This document shows positions 51,601 through 59,154 of a stretch of 64,000 nt of DNA, piece after piece. Source of the DNA: Burkholderiaceae bacterium (GTDB lineage: Bacteria > Pseudomonadota > Gammaproteobacteria > Burkholderiales > Burkholderiaceae_D); the NCBI GenBank assembly GCA_019232795.1, contig JAFANH010000089.1, positions 1 through 64,000 on the forward strand. Direction: 5' to 3'. The position numbers were made by a program, and so were the translations under genes. The notes below the pieces were generated by a model. That model saw nothing but the letters and a program-made list of their open reading frames with translations, was not told the DNA's origin and did not search any database. Position 1 is the stretch's first letter, and every line of letters begins with the position of its first letter.

Positions 51601-52739
51601 GCAAGAAATGGCTGGTCAGCCAAATCCAGGAATCGAGCCTGAACGTGCTGCATGGCATTTACGCGACCGTGTTCGCCCCCTACTGGTACCGCCTCCTGGG
51701 CGCCAAGGTCGGCCGCGACGCCGAGATTTCGACGGCGCTGGGCGTGGTGCCGGACATGCTCACCCTGGGCGAAGAAACCTTCATAGCCGACGCCGTGCTG
51801 CTGGGCGACGAGGAAATCGACGGCGGCTGGATGACCATGGAGCCGACCGTAGTGTCGCACCGCAGCTTCGTCGGCAATGGCGCCTATATCCCGGACGGCA
51901 CCACGCTGCCCGAGAACATCCTGATCGGCGTCCATACGCGCGCACCGGCCAACGAGCGCATGCAAAGCGGCGACACCTGGCTGGGCGCGCCGCCGATCAA
52001 TCTGCCTGCACGCGAACAGGTAAGCGGCTACCCCGACCACCTGACCTTTCATCCCTCCGTGCAGCGGCGCATCGGACGCGGCCTGGTGGAAGCCTTCCGC
52101 ATTGCCGCGCCGCATGCGATCGTGATCGCGGTCGGCTACACCATCGTGCTCGACCTGATGCCGCTGGCCGGCGCCGGCCGCTGGTTCGAGGTGATCTGGT
52201 CGCTGGCCCAGGCTGGCTTCTGGTACGGCCTCGGCACCTTCGCCTTCGTCGCCGCTTTCAAGTGGCTGCTGCTGGGCCGCTACAAGAAGCGCGCGGCGCC
52301 GATGTGGACGCCGTTCGTGTGGCTGACCGAAGGCGTGACCAATATGTACGAGGGCATCGCCGTGCCGAACTTCATGCGCAACCTGCGCGGCACGCCCTGG
52401 CTGCCGCTGGCGTTCAACCTGCTCGGCTGCCGCATCGGCAAGGGCGTGTACATGGACACCACCGACATCACCGAGTTCGACTGCGCCCACATCGGCGACT
52501 ACAGCGAATTGAACGCACTGACCTGCCCGCAAACCCACCTGTTCGAAGACCGCGTGATGAAGATCGACCACGTGAAGATAGGCGCGCGTGTCTATATGGG
52601 TCCGCGCAGCACCGTGCTGTACAGCGCCGAAGTCGGCGACAACGCCATGCTGGGACCGCTGACGCTGGTAATGAAGGGCGAGAACATTCCGGCGGGGACG
52701 GTATGGAGCGGGTGCCCGGCTGCGCCGGCAGTCGCCTAG
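48672..52739 (+). CDS. Pls/PosA-family non-ribosomal peptide synthetase
   Basis: A 1355-residue single-protein synthetase with the Pls layout (epsilon-poly-L-lysine synthetase type). The adenylation domain is at ~25-525 (YTSGSTGKPKG at ~183; NTYGPTEA; YRTGDL; A10 motif TSGKIDRKAL at ~517). The carrier domain has the phosphopantetheine serine at S582 (DLGGHSFF). Three membrane-helix pairs then alternate with three left-handed-beta-helix modules (about 760-860, 1013-1093, 1253-1355). In Pls these C-terminal modules join amino acids by isopeptide bonds. The start at 48672 is preferred over 48615. The substrate is not predictable by eye. Confidence 0.9.
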   Translation: MNLPAVALTENPDILSGPHQPELLREEVLADLLEATAERMPDQVALIFGERRLTYRELDDQAGLVASQLIAAGVGPGKIVGLWLPRGIDLLVMQAGIAKTGAAWLPVADDTPVERLAVCLDDAQAAGIVSCNAFAARLAELGRPVWCAEALLTPSQEPLHPSASASAFTRSGSKPHDPAYVIYTSGSTGKPKGIVITQGSICHFLRSENALLGVAAADRVYQGFSVAFDMSFEEIWISYLVGATLWVAPRELTADPEALPRALTQNRVTVLHAVPTLLALFAEDVPTLRLINLGGEACPESLVERWSRPGLRMTNTYGPTEATVSASLAELQPGETVTIGQPLPNYGLLVIAPDVENGLILLPRGETGELCITGPGLAAGYLGRPDLSAEKFLINPWAEGEHDARLYRTGDLARISADGRVQCLGRADDQVKIRGFRVELGEIEAAMTQQVGVGTAAALLRPVDGFDQLVAFIVPDSVPEGETTDLPAALRGALAERLPPYMVPARFELLAAMPRLTSGKIDRKALKAMPLKTVQQNAGISNQSDQARNPAEEALFAALAKLFPGQAIRRADDFFSDLGGHSFFAARLASTLRADARFAHITVRDIYQRRSIGNIADCLTEYLTKAPAPMKAADAWMPPATWKRWTCGLAQAAAIPVLVTLRMVQWLAPFFTYHFLTGEPTDSIPVAIAASVGVFLLATLMEFAAAIAGKWLIAGRLKPGRYPLWGFTYYRWWLADRLIEAAPSYLLSGSSLYVWWLRALGAHVGEDVIVGSMTLRTPDLLTIGDRASIGNACNFENARVEHGELRLGAITLEEQAYVGSYAVLEGNVRIAALGHLEAQSALRDGAVVPSGRIWHGSPARDGGAFDAASKPARPSVSKLRMSGEALYFIAGIVLVATLFFMPVFPTFVLIDWFDEMEWMPWLMGDEISTQLLRYLLLALPASAVLVVCTALVSAGIRWGVLPRLKPGSWPIHSNTYCKKWLVSQIQESSLNVLHGIYATVFAPYWYRLLGAKVGRDAEISTALGVVPDMLTLGEETFIADAVLLGDEEIDGGWMTMEPTVVSHRSFVGNGAYIPDGTTLPENILIGVHTRAPANERMQSGDTWLGAPPINLPAREQVSGYPDHLTFHPSVQRRIGRGLVEAFRIAAPHAIVIAVGYTIVLDLMPLAGAGRWFEVIWSLAQAGFWYGLGTFAFVAAFKWLLLGRYKKRAAPMWTPFVWLTEGVTNMYEGIAVPNFMRNLRGTPWLPLAFNLLGCRIGKGVYMDTTDITEFDCAHIGDYSELNALTCPQTHLFEDRVMKIDHVKIGARVYMGPRSTVLYSAEVGDNAMLGPLTLVMKGENIPAGTVWSGCPAAPAVA

Positions 52740-53215
52740 TCCTGCTCCAACTGCTTCCCCTGCTCCCGCCGCACCAGCAAGCGGATCAGCTCGCGTGCAA
52801 TCAGGCGGGTCTCGGTATCGAGATGGCGCCATTCCTCGATCAGCAGAAAGTCGTCGGGGGTCAGGCTGGCGGCGCGGACGGCGGCCTGGTCGGTGTCGGG
52901 CGGACCGCCGCCGTCGTAGCGCAGCCATTCGGGCGTGACGCCCAGCCAGGTCGCCAGGGCGCGCATCTTGGCCTGGGTGGGAATGGCTTCGCCGCGCAGC
53001 CATTTGCGCGCGGCATGGATGCTGACCGGGTGGCCGGCGTAACGGGTGTTGAACTGGCGAGCGAGTTGGGTGGGGCTGTCGGGCGAGTACTGGGCAGCGC
53101 GCAAGGCTGCCTTGAGGCGCAGGCTGAAGCTCTCGCTTTCCTGCTCGACGCTGGTGGAACGTCCCAAGCGCCCGTTGGACTCGCTCCCCCCATTCAGGTT
53201 TTCTGCTGGATTCAC
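52736..53215 (-). CDS. helix-turn-helix (XRE-type) DNA-binding protein
   Basis: A 159-residue protein with a disordered Ser/Glu-rich head. The helix-turn-helix region (about residues 30-100: SLRLKAALRAAQYSPDSPTQLARQFN…VSIHAARKWLRGEAIPTQAKMRALATWLGV) and PEWLRYDGG match XRE regulators of prophage-type or chromosomal origin in Burkholderiales. A helical tail is rich in Arg and Glu. It converges on the Pls-type gene with a 4-base overlap of stop codons. Targets are unknown. Confidence 0.8.
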   Translation of the reverse strand: MNPAENLNGGSESNGRLGRSTSVEQESESFSLRLKAALRAAQYSPDSPTQLARQFNTRYAGHPVSIHAARKWLRGEAIPTQAKMRALATWLGVTPEWLRYDGGGPPDTDQAAVRAASLTPDDFLLIEEWRHLDTETRLIARELIRLLVRREQGKQLEQD

Positions 53216-53441
53216 GGTTTGGCTTCCTATTTCAACGCTGTCTCGTTGATGAGAGCCGCACGTACTTGTCGGAAATCATCACGGCCTGCACCAATTAAAT
53301 CAGCTTGCCGGACAGAACACACCTGTCAACTTTGACAGTCCAATACAAACGAGGTTGCCTGCTGTAGCAATTCCGGCCGGAAAACGCTGGCGGAAAACGG
53401 TATCGGAGTATGATTGCGCTTGCGCAAGACTAAGCAACACC

Positions 53442-53867
53442 ATGACCGACGTAACCAGCCCTATCGCCCGTCCGGACGGCGCGCCTGTTTCATCCGCCCC
53501 ATCCGCAGAAGACAATCCCTGCCTGTCCTGCGGCGCCTGCTGCGCGCAGTTTCGCGTATCGTTTTACTTCGGGGAACTGGATACCCAGCCGGGCGGCTGG
53601 GTGCCGGTGGCACTGACCAGCAAGGTCAATGATTTCCGCGCGGCGATGAAGGGAACCGAAAGCGGCGGCGGACGCTGCACAGCTTTGCGGGGCGAGGTCG
53701 GCAAGCCGGGCATCTCATGCTCCATCTACCCGCTGCGCTCCAGCACTTGTCGAGAATTTTCGGCGTGGGAAGAGGATGGGAGCCCCAACCCCGATTGTCA
53801 ACGCTTACGCGTCGCGCGCGGGTTGTTGCCACTTGAACCCAAGCCGCAGACTGCTGCCGCGGCTTGA
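53442..53867 (+). CDS. YkgJ-family cysteine cluster protein
   Basis: A 141-residue protein with the family's cysteine pattern: CLSCGACC near the start, then GRCTALRGE, ISCSIYPLRSSTCREF and PDCQRLR. The eight or so cysteines suggest a zinc or iron-sulfur site. The function is unknown. The ATG at 53442 is chosen because the frame upstream to 53355 lacks protein-like composition. It converges with the His-rich peptide gene. Confidence 0.87.
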   Translation: MTDVTSPIARPDGAPVSSAPSAEDNPCLSCGACCAQFRVSFYFGELDTQPGGWVPVALTSKVNDFRAAMKGTESGGGRCTALRGEVGKPGISCSIYPLRSSTCREFSAWEEDGSPNPDCQRLRVARGLLPLEPKPQTAAAA

Positions 53868-53883
53868 CCCGTTTACTTCAGGA

Positions 53884-54075
53884 TTACTGTGCCGCCGGCG
53901 CAGGTGCTGCCGCAGCCTTGTGGTGCTTGTGATGGTGGTGCTTGTGCTTGTGCTTGTGATGCTTGTGCTTGTGATGATGCGGAGCAGGCGCGGCGGGGGC
54001 TGCATCTTGCGCAAATGCGCTGGCGCAAACGAAGGCAAATGCAGCGGCGACGATCAAAGAAGCGATGCGTTTCAT
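53884..54075 (-). CDS. secreted His/Lys-rich peptide
   Basis: A 63-residue protein with signal peptide MKRIASLIVAAAFAFVCASAFAQ, followed by about 40 residues dominated by His and Lys in HKHKHHKHKHKHHHHKHHK and flanked by Ala/Pro. There are about 17 histidines in the mature part, which suggests binding of Ni, Zn, Cu or Co in the periplasm. GGGAGAA before the ATG supports expression. No metal transporter gene is adjacent. Confidence 0.82.
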   Translation of the reverse strand: MKRIASLIVAAAFAFVCASAFAQDAAPAAPAPHHHKHKHHKHKHKHHHHKHHKAAAAPAPAAQ

Positions 54076-54176
54076 TGGTTCTCCCTGAAAAAGTGCTGCT
54101 TCAGCGCTACTCTACCCTATATTCGCGCCGATTTGCTCAGAGGGAAGATGAAAAAACCACAACTTGGCACCGGTTC

Positions 54177-55991
54177 CTAAGCCCCACCCTCCTCTTCCTG
54201 CGCGCTCCATAAGCGCACACCGAACGGCAAGTCGCGGAAGCGTTCCTGTTGCTGCTCTTCGTCGAACAATGCGAACGACGGTTTGACCAGGTCGCTGCGG
54301 CTGATGATGCCGACCAGACGGCGCGTCTGCGCGTTTTCCAGTACGGGCAAGCGCTCCAGGCCATGTACCGCCAGACGGGCGCCCACGGTCCGGCAGGTTT
54401 CATCAGGCAGTGCGAACACTGGGGTGTTTGCTCCGAACAGATCGCCCAGATGGGCGACGGACGGTTCGTTCATCGCGGCCAGCAGCATGCCCCGGTCGAC
54501 CATGCCGATAAAGGCGCCCTTGCGCACCACCGGGAAGGCGCGGCGACGCTGCTGCGCGCCGAAGTGACGCGCCAGCGTCGGAGCCACCGCCAGTTGGGCA
54601 TCGAGCGTGTCAACCTTGTGTTCCATGACTTCCGCCACCTGATGGCGTTCGAGCGGATCGACGCCGTATTCACGATAGATGTGATAGCCGCGCCGGGCGA
54701 TCTTTTCGGTCAGGATGGAGCGCGGCATCAGCAGCACGGTAAAACCGTAGGCCACGGCCGAAGCGGTCAAGAGCGGCAGCAAGGCGTTGGCGTCTTGCGT
54801 GAGCTCGAACGCGAACATGGTCGCCATGATGGGCGCGCGCATCATGCCGCCCAGGGTCGCCGCCATGAACACCAGCGGCCACAAAGCCGGTTGACCGCCC
54901 GGCAGCCACGGTCCGAGCGCCACGCCGAGCCCGGCGCCCATCATCAGCAAGGGCGCCAGCACCCCGCCCGAGGTGCCGGAACCGAGCGCGATCACCCACA
55001 TCACGGCCTTGCAGGCCAATAGCGCCAGCACGGTCTGCAGCGCCAGGTGATTTTGCAGCAGGTCGCCGATCACGTCATAGCCGACACCGAGCGCGCGCGG
55101 CTGCAGGTAGCCGCCGATGCCGACCGCAAGGCCGCCGATGGCGGGCCACCACATCCAGTGCACGGGCAGCTTGTGGAACAGATCTTCCACCTTGTACAGC
55201 GAAGTCGAGAGCGTCCAGGCCAAGGCACCGGCGGCCAGGCCGGCCAGCACGCAGGACAGCAGGCCGGTCGCGCCAATAGTCGGCGTTTGCAACGGGAACA
55301 GCGGCGCGGCGTCGAGCAGGAAAGGCCGCGTGAAACCGGCTACGGCACAGGCAAGGGCCACCGGCAGCAGGCTGCGCGGACGCAATTCGAACAGCAGCAA
55401 CTCCACCGCCAGCAGCACTGCGGCGATGGGCGTGCCGAACACCGCCGTCATGCCGGCCACGGCGCCGGCCACCAAGAGCGTCTTTCGCTCGGCGCCGCTG
55501 ATGTGGAAGTGCTGACCGATCAGCGAACCGATGGCGCCGCCGGTCATGATAATCGGCCCCTCGGCGCCGAACGGCCCGCCGCTGCCGATGGCAATGCCCG
55601 AGGACAGCGGCTTGAGCAGTGCCACCTTGGGCGACATCGCACTCTTCTTGAACAGAATCGCCTCGATCGCTTCGGGAATGCCGTGGCCGCGGATCTGCTC
55701 GGAGCCATATCGCGCCATCAGGCCGATGATGAGTCCGCCGATGACGGGCATGGCGATCACCCACAGGCCCAGCGTATTGGCTGCCGGCGATTGGAAGGCA
55801 TCGGACAGTTTCTGGAAGAAAAACAGATTCGTGAATACGCGAATCAGATGCAGCAGCATGTAAGCGGCAAGCGTACTGAGCGCGCCGATGCCCGCAGCGA
55901 CGGCGGCAATCAGCAGCAGCCGCCTGTCGGTAGCAAAATCGCTGCGCGAATCTTCGGGATGTGCGCCACGTCCGGCAGCCAGCTTACTCAT
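54177..55991 (-). CDS. ClC-family chloride channel/transporter with CBS domains
   Basis: A 604-residue protein. About eleven transmembrane helices carry the ClC filter motifs: GHGIPEAIEAI, GSGGPFGAEGPII (with the gating Glu) and GSGTSGGVLAPLL. Two C-terminal CBS domains (about 445-560: HQVAEVMEHKVDTLDAQLAV, FPVVRKGAFIGMVDRGMLL, ERLPVLENAQTRRLVGIISRSDLVK) probably sense nucleotides. It belongs with the ClcB-like group. It starts inside the last 8 bases of the MarR gene, so the regulator and channel are co-expressed. A start at 56006 is also possible. Confidence 0.92.
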   Translation of the reverse strand: MSKLAAGRGAHPEDSRSDFATDRRLLLIAAVAAGIGALSTLAAYMLLHLIRVFTNLFFFQKLSDAFQSPAANTLGLWVIAMPVIGGLIIGLMARYGSEQIRGHGIPEAIEAILFKKSAMSPKVALLKPLSSGIAIGSGGPFGAEGPIIMTGGAIGSLIGQHFHISGAERKTLLVAGAVAGMTAVFGTPIAAVLLAVELLLFELRPRSLLPVALACAVAGFTRPFLLDAAPLFPLQTPTIGATGLLSCVLAGLAAGALAWTLSTSLYKVEDLFHKLPVHWMWWPAIGGLAVGIGGYLQPRALGVGYDVIGDLLQNHLALQTVLALLACKAVMWVIALGSGTSGGVLAPLLMMGAGLGVALGPWLPGGQPALWPLVFMAATLGGMMRAPIMATMFAFELTQDANALLPLLTASAVAYGFTVLLMPRSILTEKIARRGYHIYREYGVDPLERHQVAEVMEHKVDTLDAQLAVAPTLARHFGAQQRRRAFPVVRKGAFIGMVDRGMLLAAMNEPSVAHLGDLFGANTPVFALPDETCRTVGARLAVHGLERLPVLENAQTRRLVGIISRSDLVKPSFALFDEEQQQERFRDLPFGVRLWSAQEEEGGA

Positions 55992-56403
55992 GCGACAACT
56001 CGTCATCTATCGATGGAACCTTGAACACGCCCTGCAGCGAGCGCAGCTCGGCACGATGCAGTTCCGCCAACTGGGCCAGCAGGCGTTCGCCGTCCGGCAG
56101 CAAGTGCACTTCAACCTGACGGCGGTCGACGTCGCTGTGGTGGCGGCGCACCAAGCCATGCCCTTCACAGCGCGTCACCAGCGCCGCCACGCCATGCGGC
56201 TTGGCTTGCAGCCGTTCCGCCAGCTCGCCGACGGTGGCGTAATGGCGTTCCGGGTAGCCCTTGATGTGCAAGAGCAGCAGGTATTGCAGCGGCGTGATGC
56301 CGTGCGCTTGCACCGCATCTTCAGAAAAGCGTTCGAAACGCCGCATCTGGTAGCGAAACTCGGAAAGCGCTTCGAAATCCGGCTTGGTTAGGCGGCGTGG
56401 CAT
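55984..56403 (-). CDS. MarR-family transcriptional regulator
   Basis: A 139-residue winged-helix protein: ITPLQYLLLLHIKG, TVGELAERLQAKPHGVAALVTRCEGHGLVRRHHSDVDRRQVEVHLLPDGERLL. The DxRR wing motif (DVDRRQ) is clear. It is the first gene of a two-gene unit with the ClC-type channel and probably controls it. The ligand is unknown. Confidence 0.92.
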   Translation of the reverse strand: MPRRLTKPDFEALSEFRYQMRRFERFSEDAVQAHGITPLQYLLLLHIKGYPERHYATVGELAERLQAKPHGVAALVTRCEGHGLVRRHHSDVDRRQVEVHLLPDGERLLAQLAELHRAELRSLQGVFKVPSIDDELSHE

Positions 56404-56578
56404 GGTTGTGCGGGATTAGGAAAAGGCGCAATTGTATCACGTTGTGACATATTTTTCGATATAAGCTAACTGCGCAAAGCACGTAGCAAAATGAAAACAA
56501 AAAGGAAAGCGGCGATGTATGCCGAAAATCACATGCGCGTATTCCCAGCGTGCCTATCGGAGAGCTGGTTGAGCTTAA

Positions 56579-56986
56579 TTAGCGCCGAAGCGATTGAGCA
56601 GCCACCCACGTCTTGTCGGACGGGCGTCTGATTTGAAGTTCGCGCCATGCGTTGTTCGATGTTCCTCCCCTCATGGCATTTGTGAGTTGTGCAAAGGAGG
56701 GGAAAACACTTCCGCCCCACACAATGGACTCGTTGTTGATTTCGGCAACTTTGAATTCGCCAAAATATCTTGTTCTCAGTTGAGTCCCACTGGGCAAAAA
56801 CAGAGATTCCCAATATATGCCAGTAGGTTGTGGTCGCGCAGAAAAATCATCCCCTGTGCGTTCCAGAAAATCCATAACCACATCTTCGATCAAGCGGCTA
56901 ATTCCATCTGGATAACGTCTTAGGAGTGTCGATACCAACGATGTTGGCAGCGGCACCGAAATAAATGAGTTCAGGTCGGGCGACAT
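56579..56986 (-). CDS. RAMA-like domain protein (135 aa)
   Basis: The first ~50 residues look like a small helical ribbon-helix or oligomerisation segment (PTSLVSTLLRRYPDGISRLIEDVVMDFLERT). The second half (YWESLFLPSGTQLRTRYFGEFKVAEINNESIVWGGSVFPSFAQLTNAMRGGTSNNAWRELQIRRP) resembles the RAMA domain found with adenine methylases and in stand-alone proteins. AAGGAG lies before the ATG at 56986; the open frame extends to 57046. Composition is AT-richer than the flanks, as is the adjacent hicAB, so this islet may be acquired. The function is not established. Confidence 0.7.
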   Translation of the reverse strand: MSPDLNSFISVPLPTSLVSTLLRRYPDGISRLIEDVVMDFLERTGDDFSARPQPTGIYWESLFLPSGTQLRTRYFGEFKVAEINNESIVWGGSVFPSFAQLTNAMRGGTSNNAWRELQIRRPSDKTWVAAQSLRR

Positions 56987-57087
56987 AGTAATCTCCTTAA
57001 ACAATATCCTTAAAAAGGAGCTTAAGATACTTTTAAAGTAATTCAAGGAATTAATTAAATAACACTCACATTATTAACCGTCGCCTA

Positions 57088-57131
57088 AAAATACACATTT
57101 TTTGCGCATTTATATTATTTTTGTGTATTTT
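57088..57131 (+). promoter_or_regulatory. inverted repeat upstream of hicAB (candidate operator)
   Basis: A perfect 10-base inverted pair AAAATACACA (57088-57097) / TGTGTATTTT (57122-57131), centres 34 bases apart, with a further TGTGTAT copy at 57133-57139. The AT-rich stretch between is promoter-like, and the hicA ATG is 18 bases past the right arm. Binding by the ribbon-helix-helix part of HicB is inferred. Confidence 0.5.
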
Positions 57132-57148
57132 GTGTGTATCATTAAGCG

Positions 57149-57331
57149 ATGAATAGTGCCTCCATCATCAAACTGATAGAAGCGGATGGTTGGTTCCAAG
57201 TGCGGGTCACAGGCAGCCATCATCACTTCAAGCATGCAACGAGACCCGGCTTGGTTACGGTGCCACACCCGAAGAAAGATTTACCCAAAGGCACATGTGC
57301 CAGCATTCTTAGACAGGCAGGACTGAAATGA
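57149..57331 (+). CDS. hicA: HicA mRNA interferase toxin
   Basis: A 60-residue double-stranded-RNA-binding-like protein with the HicA pattern: SIIKLIEADGWFQVRVTGSHHHFKHATRPGLVTVPHPKKDLPKGTCASILRQAGL. The catalytic His in GSHHHF is present. HicA cleaves mRNA without the ribosome and is held by HicB. Its last base overlaps the hicB start (ATGA). Confidence 0.93.
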   Translation: MNSASIIKLIEADGWFQVRVTGSHHHFKHATRPGLVTVPHPKKDLPKGTCASILRQAGLK

Positions 57332-57735
57332 AAAATCTCATCTTCCCCATCGCGATCGAACCGGGCGACGACAACCACGCTTTTGGTGTTGTGGTTCCAG
57401 ATCTGCCAGGTTGCCACTCCGCCGGCGACACTTTGGCGGAAGCCTATGCAAACGCGAAAGAGGCTATTGAGTCTCATCTGGAGGTCTTGCTTGACGAAGG
57501 CATGGAAGTTCCGGCTGCTCAATCGCTCGAAGCACATCAACGCAGCTCCTTGTATCAAGGTTGGCTATGGGGATTCGTTGAAGTTGCGAATATCCCGGAA
57601 TTAAAAAAGCCGGTACGCGTCAATATCTCGCTTCCAGAAAGCCTGCTTCAAGAGATTGATGCTGCTGCCGAGGCGAAACACCTGACCCGCTCCGGCTTTC
57701 TGGCGCAAGCGGCAATACAAGCCATGCAGCACTGA
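57328..57735 (+). CDS. hicB: HicB antitoxin
   Basis: A 135-residue antitoxin with the HicB N-terminal domain (FPIAIEPGDDNHAFGVVVPDLPGCHSAGDTLAEAYANAKEAIESHLE) and a C-terminal ribbon-helix-helix (PVRVNISLPESLLQEIDAAAEAKHLTRSGFLAQAAIQAM). It neutralises HicA and represses the operon. Four-base overlap with hicA. Confidence 0.93.
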   Translation: MKNLIFPIAIEPGDDNHAFGVVVPDLPGCHSAGDTLAEAYANAKEAIESHLEVLLDEGMEVPAAQSLEAHQRSSLYQGWLWGFVEVANIPELKKPVRVNISLPESLLQEIDAAAEAKHLTRSGFLAQAAIQAMQH

Positions 57736-57784
57736 GCAAAGTCAAAGAACAAAATATACGCGCAGCGCTTGACCTCATTCCCAA

Positions 57785-57936
57785 TGTGCATATGGGAGGG
57801 CGGGATGGAGGCGGAGAAAGCGCGGGCGATCAGGCTAGCGATCTACAGCGTAGATGCGCCACAACCAAGCGTAGTGAGATGTTCAGAGCACAGCAGAAAG
57901 ACGCTCTCCGCCTCCAGCGCGTCCTCCCATGTGGAC
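57785..57936. repeat. ~150-base element with long imperfect inverted arms
   Basis: The outer arms (about 57785-57820 and 57902-57936) are near reverse complements: both contain TGGGAGG, GGAGGCGGAGA and a TGTG…CATATGGGAG / TGTC…CACATGGGAG start. The loop carries its own perfect hairpin ATCTAC/GTAGAT (57841-57846, 57850-57855). It sits between hicB and the HDOD gene. The form fits a MITE-like repeat or a structured RNA; no gene is supported inside. Confidence 0.6.
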
Positions 57937-57996
57937 ACCAGGGCGTGAATATGTCCCTATCAGAAAGCATTCAGCAAAAAAAGAACAGCCGGGGAA

Positions 57997-58842
57997 TCAA
58001 GCAATGAAGCCGGCAATCTCTTCCTTTATGCTCTCATACTCCGCATCGAGCAAACCCAGGTGGCTCAGCACCTTGTCGCCGACACGCTCCCAGGGGGAAT
58101 GGTCGCCCATGAGCACGTAGTCGTCGTTGAGGTGCTCGGCGAGGTAGGAAATCGAAATCAGCGTCAGCGCCTGCGGCGAGATGGCGTCGCTGCCGTCAAA
58201 TACGGCCGGGTCGTGGTGGCGCAGGATGCCTTCGCAAATCACGGGCGGCAGAAACCAGGCTTTGGCGATCAGGTAACCGAGCGTGGCATGGTTGACTGAA
58301 TGACGTTCGTCCTCGATGTCGGTCATCGGGCGGTCGGTGCCCTCGGCCGCCAGGGCCAGGGTCTGGCCGTAGTCCGGATAGCGCTGGTTCAGGATAGGCA
58401 TGGCCGCGTTGTGGAACAGGCCGAAGCTGTAGGCGTCGTCACGCGGGCCGCGCGGCAGCGACAAGGCGATATGGGCGGCAATGCCGGCCGACTTCTCGGC
58501 GCTGTCCCAGAAACGTTCCAGCGTGCGCGTCTCGCCCACGAAGGAATTGCGCAGCATGATGCCGGTGACGATGCGCTCGACACTCTTGAGGCCAAGCAGG
58601 CTGACCGCCTGAGTCACCGAACTGATCTTCTTCTTGAGGCCGAAAAACGGCGAATTCACGGTCTTGAGCACCGCGGCCGACAAGCCGACGTCGCCGCTGA
58701 TCTGGGCGGCGATCAGCTTCAGGTCCGGCTCCTCCCGATTCATCTCCTTGCCCAGGCTGACCAATACCTGCGGTCGCGGCGGGATGGAAAAACCCTTGAG
58801 CGAGGATTCAATCTGGGCGGGGGAAGGCGCGTGCTTTGTCAT
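57997..58842 (-). CDS. HDOD-domain signalling protein
   Basis: A 281-residue protein built of one HDOD domain (about 15-220: FSIPPRPQVLVSLGKEMNREEPDLKLIAAQISGDVGLSAAVLKTVNSPFFGLKKKISSVTQAVSLLGLKSVERIV). The metal-binding HD residues of true phosphohydrolases are partly missing, as usual for HDOD. These proteins act in regulation of motility, stress and virulence by unclear means. It is transcribed alone, away from the histidine kinase. Confidence 0.92.
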   Translation of the reverse strand: MTKHAPSPAQIESSLKGFSIPPRPQVLVSLGKEMNREEPDLKLIAAQISGDVGLSAAVLKTVNSPFFGLKKKISSVTQAVSLLGLKSVERIVTGIMLRNSFVGETRTLERFWDSAEKSAGIAAHIALSLPRGPRDDAYSFGLFHNAAMPILNQRYPDYGQTLALAAEGTDRPMTDIEDERHSVNHATLGYLIAKAWFLPPVICEGILRHHDPAVFDGSDAISPQALTLISISYLAEHLNDDYVLMGDHSPWERVGDKVLSHLGLLDAEYESIKEEIAGFIA

Positions 58843-59154
58843 TTTGGAACGAATTATTGAATCAAAGCAGCACGGGAATGGTCGAAGAAAGGGAACGCGA
58901 ATTGCACCCCGACATTGTTCCAGAAACTAAGAACCCGGGCAATCGGCGCACGATAATTTTCTAGAATCGGGCCGAAGATTATTAGCATTCATGCATTGAC
59001 GAACATGCAATTAATAAGCAACAACAAGCTAACGAGGCGTTCCGTCGCGATAAAAATTGCTCGAGAATCAATAATCGGGGATTCCGCTATGATTCTTCGA
59101 AACAACGCGACCAGAACAACGCGAACGATAGAAGACAAGAAGCATAACAAGCAC
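58843..59154. promoter_or_regulatory. divergent intergenic region before the GlrK-like kinase
   Basis: A 312-base gap between the HDOD gene (minus) and the kinase (plus), expected to hold both promoters. The right half is AT-rich and its frame is open upstream of the kinase to 58996, but with composition unlike the protein that follows. No clear promoter or repeat was found. Confidence 0.4.

Noticed and set aside
54177-55991. GAEGP instead of GREGP in the ClC filter
   Set aside because: As far as I recall this is usual in the ClcB-like subgroup and the gating Glu is kept, so it is not an anomaly of this gene.
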